A stretch of DNA of 64,000 nucleotides. It comes from UBA1723 sp045629285. GTDB taxonomy: Bacteria; Bacteroidota; Bacteroidia; Bacteroidales; Paludibacteraceae. Position 1 is the first letter of the stretch. The number at the start of each line of letters is the position of its first letter. Location of the stretch: assembly GCA_045629285.1 (NCBI GenBank), contig JAZQQY010000037.1:1-64000 (forward strand). Direction: 5' to 3'. Shown piece by piece: positions 50,566-60,100 of this stretch. The notes beneath the pieces were generated by a model, which saw nothing but the letters and a program-made list of their open reading frames with translations, was not told the origin of the DNA and searched no databases. Both the position numbers and the translations under genes were made by a program.

Positions 50566-50600
50566 ACTCAGCATTTGGCATTCCTGATTCCGTATTTAAC

Positions 50601-52346
50601 TTATTCTTCAGGGATTGGAAGATCGTATGGAATATCATCAATTGCCTCACACATTCTTTTGATAAAATCTTCTGTGATGGCGGTCTTCCATTTTGTTGTC
50701 TTCACGGTACGATCGAAGTCAAATGTAGGATCAAATTCATAGTTATCAGTAGTGGCAATCTTTGCATGTTCATTGTCATCGTCGACATACCACACCAACT
50801 TATCAGGGATATCATTGAATGGAGCTTCAGACACAAGAATCTTACGTAAATCTGATTTACAGCTATCAAGAGTCTGCTGCAAGATTCCCCAACGTTTCAA
50901 ATCGTACTTGCGAATCATCTCAGCCGTAAACTCAAATGCACGCTCATCACGGATTGCCTGAGTCATCTCGTCATAATCATCGATTTTAGCCAGATATCTG
51001 TCGACATCAACTGCCAAAACAGAATCCGGAGCGCCGGCAAATGCACGGTTTCTTACGGCTTTCAATGCTTCTATTGCCTCACCAGTTACACTATGCGACA
51101 ACTCTGTCTCACACTCAGCGTACATCAAAAGTACGTCTGCATATCTGATCACAGGCAAATCGACTCCTGAATACTTCTGTTTTCCTGTTATTACAGGAAC
51201 TAGCCATTCACGACGGAATTTACCGATTGAGATATTGTTTGGCGATACAACCTTCTCTTTTCCTGAACTTTCATACTGAGTCAAAGAAAGTGACACGTCG
51301 CGACGAGTATCGAAATGATTATACTTATGGAAGTGCGAAGCAGGAACAAGCACACCACACTCGCTGGAACCATAAGGAGAACCATCAGCATGTTTCTTTC
51401 CAACAAAGTAGCCAAGCTCACCACTGTTTCCTTTTGACATCGGAATCTCAAAGATAATCTCCTCGCTATTCTTATATGACATTATCTTGCGGAAGATCTG
51501 CTCATAATCCGATTCCAAAGAGTAATGTCCACCGTCAATAACATCCTTACACCAATCTTTAGCCATTTCAATGTAATCATTACGGTCAGAAGGAGCGATC
51601 TTATGTCCATCCTCCATGTGATAGCCAGCACGATAAAGAGCTATTCTTGCGCCCAAAGATCTAGCAGCATCCTTTGATATTCTCGACGGAGTAGTAGATG
51701 TTTCAGGAAGCAAATCAATGGCTTCGTCCAAATCTTTTAATATATGATTCAGGATTTTCTTACGATTGGTGTTGACTCTGTAGTCTGAATTCGCGTCGAC
51801 GATAAACGGAACATCTCCCCACGAACGAACAAGCTCGAAATAGAGTAGGGCTCTGATTGTAAGAGCCTCTCCCTTATATCCTAAAATCTTTTTCTTATCA
51901 TTGGAAGAAGATGCAACGACACTACTGCTGTTTACTCCTTCTATGAAATTGTTCGCCTCTCTGATGGCAATATAAAGTGATTCCCAAACTGATTTCAGTT
52001 CGGTATTATAAGGAGTAGCGACATATCTAGCGATTGCACGTCGACCATTGTCAGTATCACCACTGATACATTCAGTATCGGAATTCAAGCTTAGATAATA
52101 CGACAATTTCTTTCCGTACAGATTACCCGATGTCAATCTTACATAAACACCATTCAAGGCTTGTAAAGCTAGTGGAGCAGCATCAAAAACTTCAGTTTGG
52201 GATAGGGTAGACGGAGTATTAGATTCGAACTCGTCTTTACAACCTGTTGTGCTGCATAGAAGCGATGTGGCAACAGTAATAGCTACGCATTTGCTTTTAC
52301 AAATGCGAAATTCTATCAATTTTGTTTTTATCTGCCCAATTTTCAT
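50601..52346 (-). CDS. SusD/RagB-family outer-membrane lipoprotein (no SusC partner nearby)
   Basis: This encodes 581 residues. The lipoprotein signal (residues about 20-36, lipobox LLCSTTGC) is preceded by an unusually long basic N-terminus. SusD features: QTEVFDAAPLALQALNGVYV, EALTIRALLYFELVRSWGDV, VIRYADVLLMYAECETEL and RDERAFEFTAEMIRKYDLKRWG. SusD proteins bind glycans or peptides on the cell surface as the lid of a TonB-dependent SusC channel. No SusC gene is adjacent: cca lies immediately upstream and phoR converges downstream. It is therefore an orphan, perhaps the remains of a utilisation locus. Confidence 0.92.
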   Translation of the reverse strand: MKIGQIKTKLIEFRICKSKCVAITVATSLLCSTTGCKDEFESNTPSTLSQTEVFDAAPLALQALNGVYVRLTSGNLYGKKLSYYLSLNSDTECISGDTDNGRRAIARYVATPYNTELKSVWESLYIAIREANNFIEGVNSSSVVASSSNDKKKILGYKGEALTIRALLYFELVRSWGDVPFIVDANSDYRVNTNRKKILNHILKDLDEAIDLLPETSTTPSRISKDAARSLGARIALYRAGYHMEDGHKIAPSDRNDYIEMAKDWCKDVIDGGHYSLESDYEQIFRKIMSYKNSEEIIFEIPMSKGNSGELGYFVGKKHADGSPYGSSECGVLVPASHFHKYNHFDTRRDVSLSLTQYESSGKEKVVSPNNISIGKFRREWLVPVITGKQKYSGVDLPVIRYADVLLMYAECETELSHSVTGEAIEALKAVRNRAFAGAPDSVLAVDVDRYLAKIDDYDEMTQAIRDERAFEFTAEMIRKYDLKRWGILQQTLDSCKSDLRKILVSEAPFNDIPDKLVWYVDDDNEHAKIATTDNYEFDPTFDFDRTVKTTKWKTAITEDFIKRMCEAIDDIPYDLPIPEE

Positions 52347-52363
52347 CGCCCTTTTTTTAAGTA

Positions 52364-53785
52364 TTACGATGTCAATCCCATTTCACTCGCAATCTTATTC
52401 ATTAAATCTAGCGCAGCATTGCGGTCGTTCGGAATAATTCCGTCTAATATAGCATCTTTCAACCTTTCCTTAATTTCACCTACCTGTCGGCAAGGAGGAA
52501 GGTTGAATGTAGACATGATTTCATCGCCTGAAACCGGAGGTTGGAACATTCGTATATGATCCTTTTCCTCGATTTCCTTCATCTTCTCACGCAGATTCTC
52601 GTAATTCTTATGGAATCGTTCACGTTTCAAAGCATTATTGGAAGTGATATCCGCATGACAAAGAATCATCAGATCATCGATATAGTCTCCTGCCTCAAAT
52701 AGAAGTCGACGAATCGCACTGTCGGTGATATCATCTTCAATCAGGTTGATCGGACGCATGTGAAGCAACACAAGTTTCTGCACGTATGCCATCTCGTTTC
52801 CAAGTGAAAGAGTCAATTTCTTGAATATCTTAGGCACCATCTTCGTGCCGACATATTCATGACCGTGGAAACTCCATCCATGACCATCTTCCCACTTTTT
52901 GCATTTAGGTTTACCGATATCGTGAAGCAACGCTGCGATTCTCAACCATTCGTTGTCGCTCTCCTTAGCTGTTGAGTCGACAACCTGCATAGTGTGGTGG
53001 AAATTATCCTTGTGTCCTTTTCCATCGCGAGTCTCAATGCCGGAAAGAGCACTGATCTCAGGAAGAACCTGTTTCATCAAACCTGTGTTGAGCATGTGGT
53101 AAAGGCCGACGCTCGGACGTGGACTCTTCATGATTTTCACAAGCTCATCCTTCACTCTCTCCATTGAGATGATCTTGATTCTGTCGCTATCCTTAACAAT
53201 GGCATTGTAGGTGTTTTCTTCAATGTACATCTCAAGAGTCGACGCGAATCTTACACATCTCATCATGCGAAGCGGATCATCTGAAAAAGTGATGACTGGA
53301 TCACATGGAGTACGAAGTATCTTATTCTGTAGGTCGGAATAACCGTTGAACAAGTCAATCAATTCACCCTTCTGACCACATGATAGACGAATACACATTG
53401 CATTCAAAGTAAAATCGCGACGTGTAAGGTCGTCTTCAAGTGTACCTGGTTCACATTCAGGGTTTCTACTATCGTGACGGTAGCTTTCTTTTCTTGCAGT
53501 TACAAATTCAAGTTCATTTTTTCCCCATTTCACCTGAGCAGTTCCGTATGACTTGAAAACAGAAAGATGGGCATATTTACCGATCTTGTTCTTTACTGCC
53601 GTGCTTAATATTTCGCTGGAATCCTTACCGATTGTAAGAACATCAATGTCCTTGCTAGGTCTTCCAAGAATTAGGTCTCTTACGTATCCTCCTACTACAA
53701 AAGCCTCAATACCAAGACTTTCTGCAATATCGGATACCATTTTTATACTCTTATCTTCAAATATTTTGCAAAAATCTACCATCAT
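52364..53785 (-). CDS. cca: CCA tRNA nucleotidyltransferase with HD domain
   Basis: This encodes 473 residues. The class II nucleotidyltransferase head has FVVGGYVRDLILGRPSKDID (GGxVRD and DxD), VKWGKNELEFVTARKESY and TLEDDLTRRDFTLNAM. An RNA-binding neck follows, then an HD phosphohydrolase domain (HHTMQVVD, LLHDIGKP). It adds or repairs the 3' CCA of tRNAs. The HD domain at residues about 250-380 fits the bacterial Cca/PcnB-type architecture. The orphan SusD gene lies 17 bases downstream on the same strand. Confidence 0.94.
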   Translation of the reverse strand: MMVDFCKIFEDKSIKMVSDIAESLGIEAFVVGGYVRDLILGRPSKDIDVLTIGKDSSEILSTAVKNKIGKYAHLSVFKSYGTAQVKWGKNELEFVTARKESYRHDSRNPECEPGTLEDDLTRRDFTLNAMCIRLSCGQKGELIDLFNGYSDLQNKILRTPCDPVITFSDDPLRMMRCVRFASTLEMYIEENTYNAIVKDSDRIKIISMERVKDELVKIMKSPRPSVGLYHMLNTGLMKQVLPEISALSGIETRDGKGHKDNFHHTMQVVDSTAKESDNEWLRIAALLHDIGKPKCKKWEDGHGWSFHGHEYVGTKMVPKIFKKLTLSLGNEMAYVQKLVLLHMRPINLIEDDITDSAIRRLLFEAGDYIDDLMILCHADITSNNALKRERFHKNYENLREKMKEIEEKDHIRMFQPPVSGDEIMSTFNLPPCRQVGEIKERLKDAILDGIIPNDRNAALDLMNKIASEMGLTS

Positions 53786-53801
53786 TGATAATTTACAATG
53801 G

Positions 53802-53829
53802 CAAATTTAACAAAAATTTAGAAAACAAG
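53802..53829 (-). promoter_or_regulatory. promoter of cca
   Basis: On the minus strand TAAATTTG (53802-53809) with CTTG 16 bases upstream (53826-53829). The ATG is 16 bases downstream, giving a very short leader. Confidence 0.4.
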
Positions 53830-53849
53830 ATTGGAAAATTTCCGTAATC

Positions 53850-53879
53850 TTGGGTTCCATATATTTTTTATTACTTTTG
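53850..53879 (+). promoter_or_regulatory. promoter of the phospholipid-synthesis trio
   Basis: TTGG at 53850-53853, an 18-base spacer, and TACTTTTG at 53872-53879. It lies downstream of an in-frame ATG at 53850, so the ATG at 53904 is taken as the real start. Confidence 0.55.
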
Positions 53880-53903
53880 CATAAAATTAGAAAAAAGATT
53901 GAA

Positions 53904-54566
53904 ATGGAAAATAATGTAGAAAATAAGAAGCAAGAGGTTGACGGACGTCGTGAAATTGCTTCTCGTGACACAAATTGGGCTGCAGCAATCGCTCATAAAC
54001 TTACTGTCAGCGGAGTTGAACCTAACCAGATCTCCATGATGAGTGTATTCTTTTCGATTGTGGGATGTGCACTTTTGCTGAGTTCACTTTATTTCGGTTT
54101 GAATAAATACATCGCATACATACTTTTCCCTGCATGTGTACAGGCTCGTTTGCTATGTAATCTGTTCGACGGAATGGTTGCAGTGGAAGGAGGAAAACGA
54201 ACACCTAACGGTGATCTTTACAACGACATGCCAGACCGTTTTGCAGACGCATTCTTCATTGTACCAGTAGGTTATGTGGCTGGTGGAATCGGTGTTGAAT
54301 TAGGTTGGTTGGCTGCTGTGTTGGCGATCATGACTGCATATTTCCGTTGGATTGGAGCTTACAAGACACACAATCACTATTTCAATGGACCTATGGCTAA
54401 ACAGCACCGTATGGCATTGTTAACTGGAGCATCATTGGCAGCTGCAGTTGCTGCTTACTTCGGTTACGACAGCATCGTGTTCTTAGTTGCTTTGATCATT
54501 ATGAACATCGGTCTTGTAGCGACTTTGATCAACCGTTTGTATAAAATGACTCACGCAGAACAATAA
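53904..54566 (+). CDS. CDP-alcohol phosphatidyltransferase family protein with altered catalytic motif
   Basis: This encodes 220 residues from ATG 53904; a longer frame starts at 53850 inside the promoter. Multiple membrane helices surround the motif CNLFDGMVAVEGGKRTPN followed by GDLYNDMPD. The canonical form is DxxDGxxAR...GxxxDxxxD. Here the first and third Asp are both Asn (NLFDG, GDLYND) and Arg is Val. It resembles what I recall of the YnbA-like subgroup. With the next two genes (CdsA-like and PlsC-like) it forms a coupled membrane-lipid unit resembling E. coli ynbA-ynbB. The substrate alcohol is unknown. Confidence 0.83.
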   Translation: MENNVENKKQEVDGRREIASRDTNWAAAIAHKLTVSGVEPNQISMMSVFFSIVGCALLLSSLYFGLNKYIAYILFPACVQARLLCNLFDGMVAVEGGKRTPNGDLYNDMPDRFADAFFIVPVGYVAGGIGVELGWLAAVLAIMTAYFRWIGAYKTHNHYFNGPMAKQHRMALLTGASLAAAVAAYFGYDSIVFLVALIIMNIGLVATLINRLYKMTHAEQ

Positions 54567-55549
54567 TGAAAGAGGTAGTTAGTTGGCTTTTTCCTGATCT
54601 AAGTGCAGAAGTAATTCAGGTTATCTGCGGAATTTTGATTGTCTTGACAGTCGCATCTTTAATTCTAGCAGCAGTAAAATTTTTCAAGCCTCAGGCTAAG
54701 ATAGACGAGATCATTGCCCGCACAAAGTCTTGGTGGATAATGTGTGGAATATTCTTCTCCGCAGTATTCATCAACAATGTAGTGGCATACTGCTTCCTAG
54801 CTTGCTTGTCATTCTTCGCATTCCGTGAACTTTATTCTGTTCTTGGATTCCGTGATTCGGATAGAGGTGCGTTGTTCCTAGCTTTCTTAGCTATTCCAAT
54901 CCAATACATATTGGCATACGTCGGATGGTACGGATGTTTCATCATCTTCATTCCGGTAATCATGTTCTTGGTTTTGCCTATGATATTGGTTATCAGAGAA
55001 GATACACACCGCATCACAAAATCAATGGCGATGCTTCAGTGGGTGTTGATGCTTTCTGTATTCGGAATCAGCCATCTTGCATTCCTTCTTTCGTTGCCTT
55101 CACCGGATCCAAATCAGATCACAGTGGAGTGTAATGCAGGCGGACGTGGATTGTTGCTGTTCTTGGTAGTTTTGACCGAGTTGAACGACGTTATGCAGTT
55201 CTGCTGGGGCAAGACCTTCGGAAAGCATAAGATTCTTCCGAAGGTGAGTCCAAACAAGACTTGGGAAGGATTTATCGGCGGTGTGATCAGCACTACTATC
55301 ATCGGATACTTCATGCGTTTCCTAACTCCACTTCCAGATTATTACGCAATCATGGTAAGTGCAGTCATCGCAATCTCAGGATTCTGTGGCGACGTCGTGA
55401 TTTCAGCAATCAAACGTGATAAGGGAGTCAAGGATATGGGTGATACTATTCCAGGACATGGTGGTATCTTCGACCGTATTGATTCGCTATCTTACACAGC
55501 ATTGGTATTTTTCCACTTGATTTATTTCTTGTCATACCCACATCTATAA
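54566..55549 (+). CDS. phosphatidate cytidylyltransferase (CdsA family)
   Basis: This encodes 327 residues with about eight membrane helices. The C-terminal signature is seen as KVSPNKTWEGFIGGVISTTI, FCGDVVISAIKRDKGVKDMG, then PGHGGIFDRIDSL, the CDS signature (D-x-P-GHGG-x-xDR-x-D). It makes CDP-diacylglycerol from phosphatidate and CTP. It overlaps the preceding gene by one base. It may be a YnbB-like paralogue dedicated to the neighbouring transferase rather than the housekeeping CdsA; that is inference. Confidence 0.9.
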   Translation: MKEVVSWLFPDLSAEVIQVICGILIVLTVASLILAAVKFFKPQAKIDEIIARTKSWWIMCGIFFSAVFINNVVAYCFLACLSFFAFRELYSVLGFRDSDRGALFLAFLAIPIQYILAYVGWYGCFIIFIPVIMFLVLPMILVIREDTHRITKSMAMLQWVLMLSVFGISHLAFLLSLPSPDPNQITVECNAGGRGLLLFLVVLTELNDVMQFCWGKTFGKHKILPKVSPNKTWEGFIGGVISTTIIGYFMRFLTPLPDYYAIMVSAVIAISGFCGDVVISAIKRDKGVKDMGDTIPGHGGIFDRIDSLSYTALVFFHLIYFLSYPHL

Positions 55550-55552
55550 GAA

Positions 55553-56230
55553 ATGGAGAAGAAATTTCTACAACCAACAGTAATGAAAATCATCTATAAA
55601 GGAATTAGCAGATGGTTTCTTCAACTCTTTGTAGGAGTTCATTTCACTGATTGTGATTTCTTAAAGAAAGAAAAACAGTTTGTCATCGTGGCCAACCATA
55701 ATAGCCACCTTGATACGCTAAGCCTTATGTCGTCACTTCCTGGAGACTTGTTGTGGAAGGTTAGACCTGTTGCAGCACAAGACTATTGGGGAAATACAAA
55801 ATTCAAGGCTTCTTTCAGCAGATACTTTATCAATACGCTGTTAATCAGACGAAAGAAAGAGGACAAACAGAATGCCGACGTTGACCCGATCCAACTGATG
55901 GTCGACGCTATCGACGAAGGTTACTCATTGATCATATTCCCTGAAGGTACACGTGGATTGCCGGAACAGATGGCTAAGATGAAGTCGGGTATAGGTCGAC
56001 TTTTAGCTCAACGTCCAGAATTGAAGTACGTTCCGGTCTTCATGACAGGTATGGGAAAATCACTGCCTAAGGGAACCGTTGTTCCATTGCCATACAATGC
56101 AGTTGTTCATTACGGAGAACCTACATTAGCACAGAGTTCAGATCCACACGAAATTTTGAAGGAGATTGAAACTAAATTCGCAACTCTTCGTGAGCTATAC
56201 GGCATCAAGGAAGAAGATGACGACGATTGA
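55553..56230 (+). CDS. 1-acyl-sn-glycerol-3-phosphate acyltransferase (PlsC family)
   Basis: This encodes 225 residues. The acyltransferase motifs are NHNSHLDTLSL (NHxSxxD, here NHNSHLD), FPEGTRGLPEQM (FPEGTR) and VPVFMTGMG. The C-terminus is acidic (KEEDDDD). It acylates lysophosphatidate or a related lipid. Three bases after the CdsA-like gene, in a three-gene lipid unit that ends in a strong terminator. Confidence 0.9.
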   Translation: MEKKFLQPTVMKIIYKGISRWFLQLFVGVHFTDCDFLKKEKQFVIVANHNSHLDTLSLMSSLPGDLLWKVRPVAAQDYWGNTKFKASFSRYFINTLLIRRKKEDKQNADVDPIQLMVDAIDEGYSLIIFPEGTRGLPEQMAKMKSGIGRLLAQRPELKYVPVFMTGMGKSLPKGTVVPLPYNAVVHYGEPTLAQSSDPHEILKEIETKFATLRELYGIKEEDDDD

Positions 56231-56260
56231 TTGAAATCGTATTTTGACAAAAACATAATC

Positions 56261-56293
56261 CACTTTGCCTTGGTTGGGCAAAGTGTTTTTTTT
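56261..56293 (+). terminator. rho-independent terminator of the phospholipid trio
   Basis: CACTTTGCC-TTGGTTG-GGCAAAGTG followed by eight T residues, 30 bases after the PlsC-like stop codon. Confidence 0.85.
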
Positions 56294-56371
56294 ATGGGAG
56301 TGTCAAATCATGTCCCAAAATCATAAAAAATAAGTATTTACCAATATTACACAAACCTCTACATTTGCATT

Positions 56372-56812
56372 TCAAAGCCGTTTTTCCATTTTCACGCAGT
56401 CGAAACAGCCGCTTTTCACGACCTCCTCATTGATTGACTTAAAGCCGTTCTTCTTATAGAAATCAATAGCGACGGTACGACTCTCTATTTCAATTCGACT
56501 GTAACCCAATTCGCGAATCCATTGTTCAGCTTCTGCTATTACTCTATTGCCTAAATGAAGCCCTCTATATTCCGGAAGTACAACCACACGACCTACTGTA
56601 ACGGATTCTGGATCAATCTCATAAAAGCGGCAAGTGGCGACGGGATATCCGTCGTTGAGCAAGATTATATATCTTGTACCATCACAATCGTGCTCGTCGA
56701 ATTCCTCTCTTAATGGTATCTTATGTTGACGGTTCATGCCTTGAATCCTGACCGAATAGGCTCCAGCTCTCTGCCATTCGGATTCTCCTCGCATCACTTC
56801 TATGTTGTCCAT
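56372..56812 (-). CDS. GNAT-family N-acetyltransferase
   Basis: This encodes 146 residues of the GNAT fold. Strands VATCRFYEI and VTVGRVVVLPEYRGLHLGNR contain motif A (V-LPEYRGxxLGxR, the acetyl-CoA pyrophosphate loop). GYSRIEIESRTVAIDFYKKN is the motif B region and GFKSINEE the end. It resembles ElaA/YjcF-type acetyltransferases. The acceptor is unknown. It is monocistronic. Confidence 0.88.
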   Translation of the reverse strand: MDNIEVMRGESEWQRAGAYSVRIQGMNRQHKIPLREEFDEHDCDGTRYIILLNDGYPVATCRFYEIDPESVTVGRVVVLPEYRGLHLGNRVIAEAEQWIRELGYSRIEIESRTVAIDFYKKNGFKSINEEVVKSGCFDCVKMEKRL

Positions 56813-56844
56813 ACAATTATATTTTTATGCAAAATTAAAAAAAC

Positions 56845-57120
56845 ATGACCAAACACAACCATAAACAAAATCTGTTGCTTTGTCTTCTGAGTGGCGCTTT
56901 ATCGTTCAATGCCTTTGCAGATACGGCAAACTGCCCTTCCACAATCAACAATGTGACAGTGTATCCCAAAGGTGCCATGGTAGAGAGAAAAGCCCATGTC
57001 AAACTTCCCAAAGGTGTGACTGAGGTGAAATTGTCTCTCTTGAGTCCTAATTGGGTACAGAAGTTGCTTCAGATTGGAGTGACTAATGCCGACATATCTA
57101 TCATTTCTCCTTATTCCTAA
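56845..57120 (+). pseudogene. truncated N-terminus of a MuiA-like (DUF4140/DUF4139) protein
   Basis: This encodes 91 residues. A signal peptide (about 1-25, ending FNAFADT) precedes INNVTVYPKGAMVERKAHVK, then LSLLSPNWVQKLLQIGV, matching the DUF4140 start of mucoidy-inhibitor-A-like exported proteins of 500-600 residues. The frame then stops, overlapping the last 20 bases of the HTCS gene on the other strand. The rest of the gene is gone, so it is a 5' remnant left by a deletion or rearrangement. Confidence 0.65.
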
Positions 57121-60100
57121 ACTCACTCGGCGTGACTCCATATTTCTGCTTGAAGACGCGTGAGAAATATCTTTGGTCGGAGATTCCTACTTCAATGGCA
57201 ATCTGTTGGATATTCATATCTGGATCCTTCATCAACTCAACTGCCTTACGTAATCTCACATCACGTATGACCTCGTTTGGAGTCAAACTGAAATAGGTCT
57301 TACACTTGGCAGATAGGGCAGTGCGGGATATCATCAACTCCTCTGCCAACGAATCTACAGTCGCATCGAAATCAGGAAGGATCTTATTCACAGCCTCGAT
57401 GATCTTTGCAGCCTCACGCATCTCAGGAGTCTCTGCATCTTTCTGTTCAACTACAATGTTCTTATCTTCATCGATTAACGACTTCTGATACAAGCGTTGG
57501 AGCATCTCTCTTTCGGCTATGATATTGGCGATTCTGGCTTTAAGATACTCCATGCTGAACGGCTTGGTAATATAATCAGTCGCACCGATTGCAAGCAGAT
57601 CAAGCTTACTCTGCATGTCGGTTTTAGCTGTCAACATCACAACAGGAATATGGGAAGTCTCAGCACACTGCTTGATTTCAGCACAATATTCTCGTCCATT
57701 CATGTTCGGCATCATGATATCCGTAATGACAAGATCAGGGAGTTTTTCTTTTGTCTTTTCCACTCCAATCTTACCATCTTCAGCCTCAATTATTTCGTAA
57801 TTTCCTGCTAAAGTATCCACGATGAAGCGTCGCAACTCGGCATTGTCCTCATTGATCTGAATAGTGTAATTACTATGCGAAGTGGCAACGTTAGTTTGTA
57901 GGGGACTCTCGTCGTAGAAATCTCGCTCAATATAAGAGTCGTTGCTCATCGGAATAGTCACTGTAAACTTAGAGCCTTTTCCTCTCTCGCTGTCGACACT
58001 TATCCTTCCACCATGTTTGTCCACAATCTCCTTTACAATGGAAAGTCCTATGCCTTTACCTTGCTCCATATTGTGGCTGTTTGTCATGAATCTGTTGAAG
58101 ATTGTAGACAACTCCTTCTTGTCGATTCCACAACCATTGTCAGCAACAGTCAAGACAAGATTGTCACCTGATGCATTTGCTCCGACAATGATATTGCCAT
58201 CAGCTGGAGTGAACTTCATCGCATTAGAGACAAGATTGATCATCACGGTCTCCATCTTATCATAGTCGGCGATAATAGGTGCGTCGCCTACATTATTGGA
58301 GAAAGAAAGCGTGATATTCTTATCTTGAGCTTTTGACTGAAATGTCTTATACAAACTGTCAAATATATCAGAGATCTTGAATTTATGAAGATTCAACTCT
58401 ATATGATGGGAAGAGAACTTACTGAAATCAAGAAGCTGATCAATCATCTTCGTCATTCGTTGAGCATTCTTGTTCATTACACTGACTAGTTTCTGCTCAT
58501 CCTCAGTCAACGATTTACTAGAGCTCAACTTTTCTATCGGTGCAGAAATCAACGTTAACGGAGTACGTATTTCATGAGAAATATCAGTAAAGAATCTCAT
58601 CTTCTCCTCATTTAATTCAGCATCAAGCGCCATTTTCGTACGTAAACGATAGAAACGTGTATAGGCAAATACGATTCCTGCAATAACAGCACAAAGAATC
58701 AAGAAATATAGGAAATAAGCGATCGGCGTCTCCCAGTCAGATGGAAGAACGGTGATATTCAGCGTTCTTTCATGGCTACTCCAGTTTCCATCACTATTAG
58801 TACATTTGAATGTCAACTCATACTTGCCGTAAGGGATATTAGTATAAGACGCAACAGGCTCGTTCGTATAAGTCCATTTTTCACTGAACGGATAGAGTCG
58901 GTATGCATAACGGACCTGTTTCTCGGAACGATAATCTGTACTTCCGAAACGGATTGAGAAATCTTTATTGTCGTGCTCCAACAATACAGTTGAAATATTA
59001 TTGATATCCGTCACTTTTTCATCGTCATCGTTTCTCTTCATGAATTTGAATTCCGACAAAATGATTGAAGGCTCATAGTCAATCTGATGCAATTCAGAAG
59101 TGTTGACCATATAGAACCCAAGGTTAGACGCAATCGTAACCATGTCATTAGAATGTCTCCTGATAGAGTGGCTACGAAGAATCGCTCCGTTACCGAAGTT
59201 GAAATATTGCGATTTATTTCCTTTACTGTTGATTACAACAAATGCTCTCTGTGTCAAAACACAGATTTTGGAATTCTTAGTAGGGTATAGAGCTAAAACG
59301 ATCTCTGAATCCAACTGTTCCTTCTTTAGATCCATCTTCTGGAGTTCAAGCGGAACTCCAAGCATACGGTCGCTTTCACAGAAATATATACCACCACCGA
59401 AAGTTGATATCCAGATCTTATGTTCATCATCCTCAGCTATATCTGTCACGTATGAATACTGAAGATTGGTAGTTTCTGAATCATAAAAGAAGAATTTGAT
59501 ATCCTTAGGATTATCGAATCTGGTGTCAAGCAATGTGATACCGTCGGGAGACCCCAACCAGATGACTCCTTGGTAATCTTCGTACAAACAATTGATTTTG
59601 AATAGAGTAGGAGGATAAGAGAATTTCCACTCATTCTCCATTGTAATGAAACTATCCTTTTCTGATTCAACAAGCAACATCAAACCTTTTCTCTCTGTTG
59701 CAACCCAAAGATTCCTGCGTGAATCCTCAAGAATATCTGTCACTATACAGTTTCTCTTCTCAAAATTAGTGATTTTATACTTGCCACCATCCTTTTTAAG
59801 TCTGTAGATACCATTATCTCCACCTAACCATACACTTCCTTGTCGACTTACCTCAATAGTGTTAATCTTATCAAATCTTGTGTGAAAACTCTCTGTAGAG
59901 CCACTTTCCGACAAAAACTTTACATTTCCACTTGGCGACATGATTGCCACCTCAGAACTCTGTAATGCAATCCAAACATTTCCATCTGCATCGGTAGCAG
60001 TGCAAACCACATCATTATACAAAGAATACGAATCTTCGGATGTAATGTTCTGGCGATTGAACGACGGGTTGCCCTCAACCTTCTTGATTAAAGCACCTCC

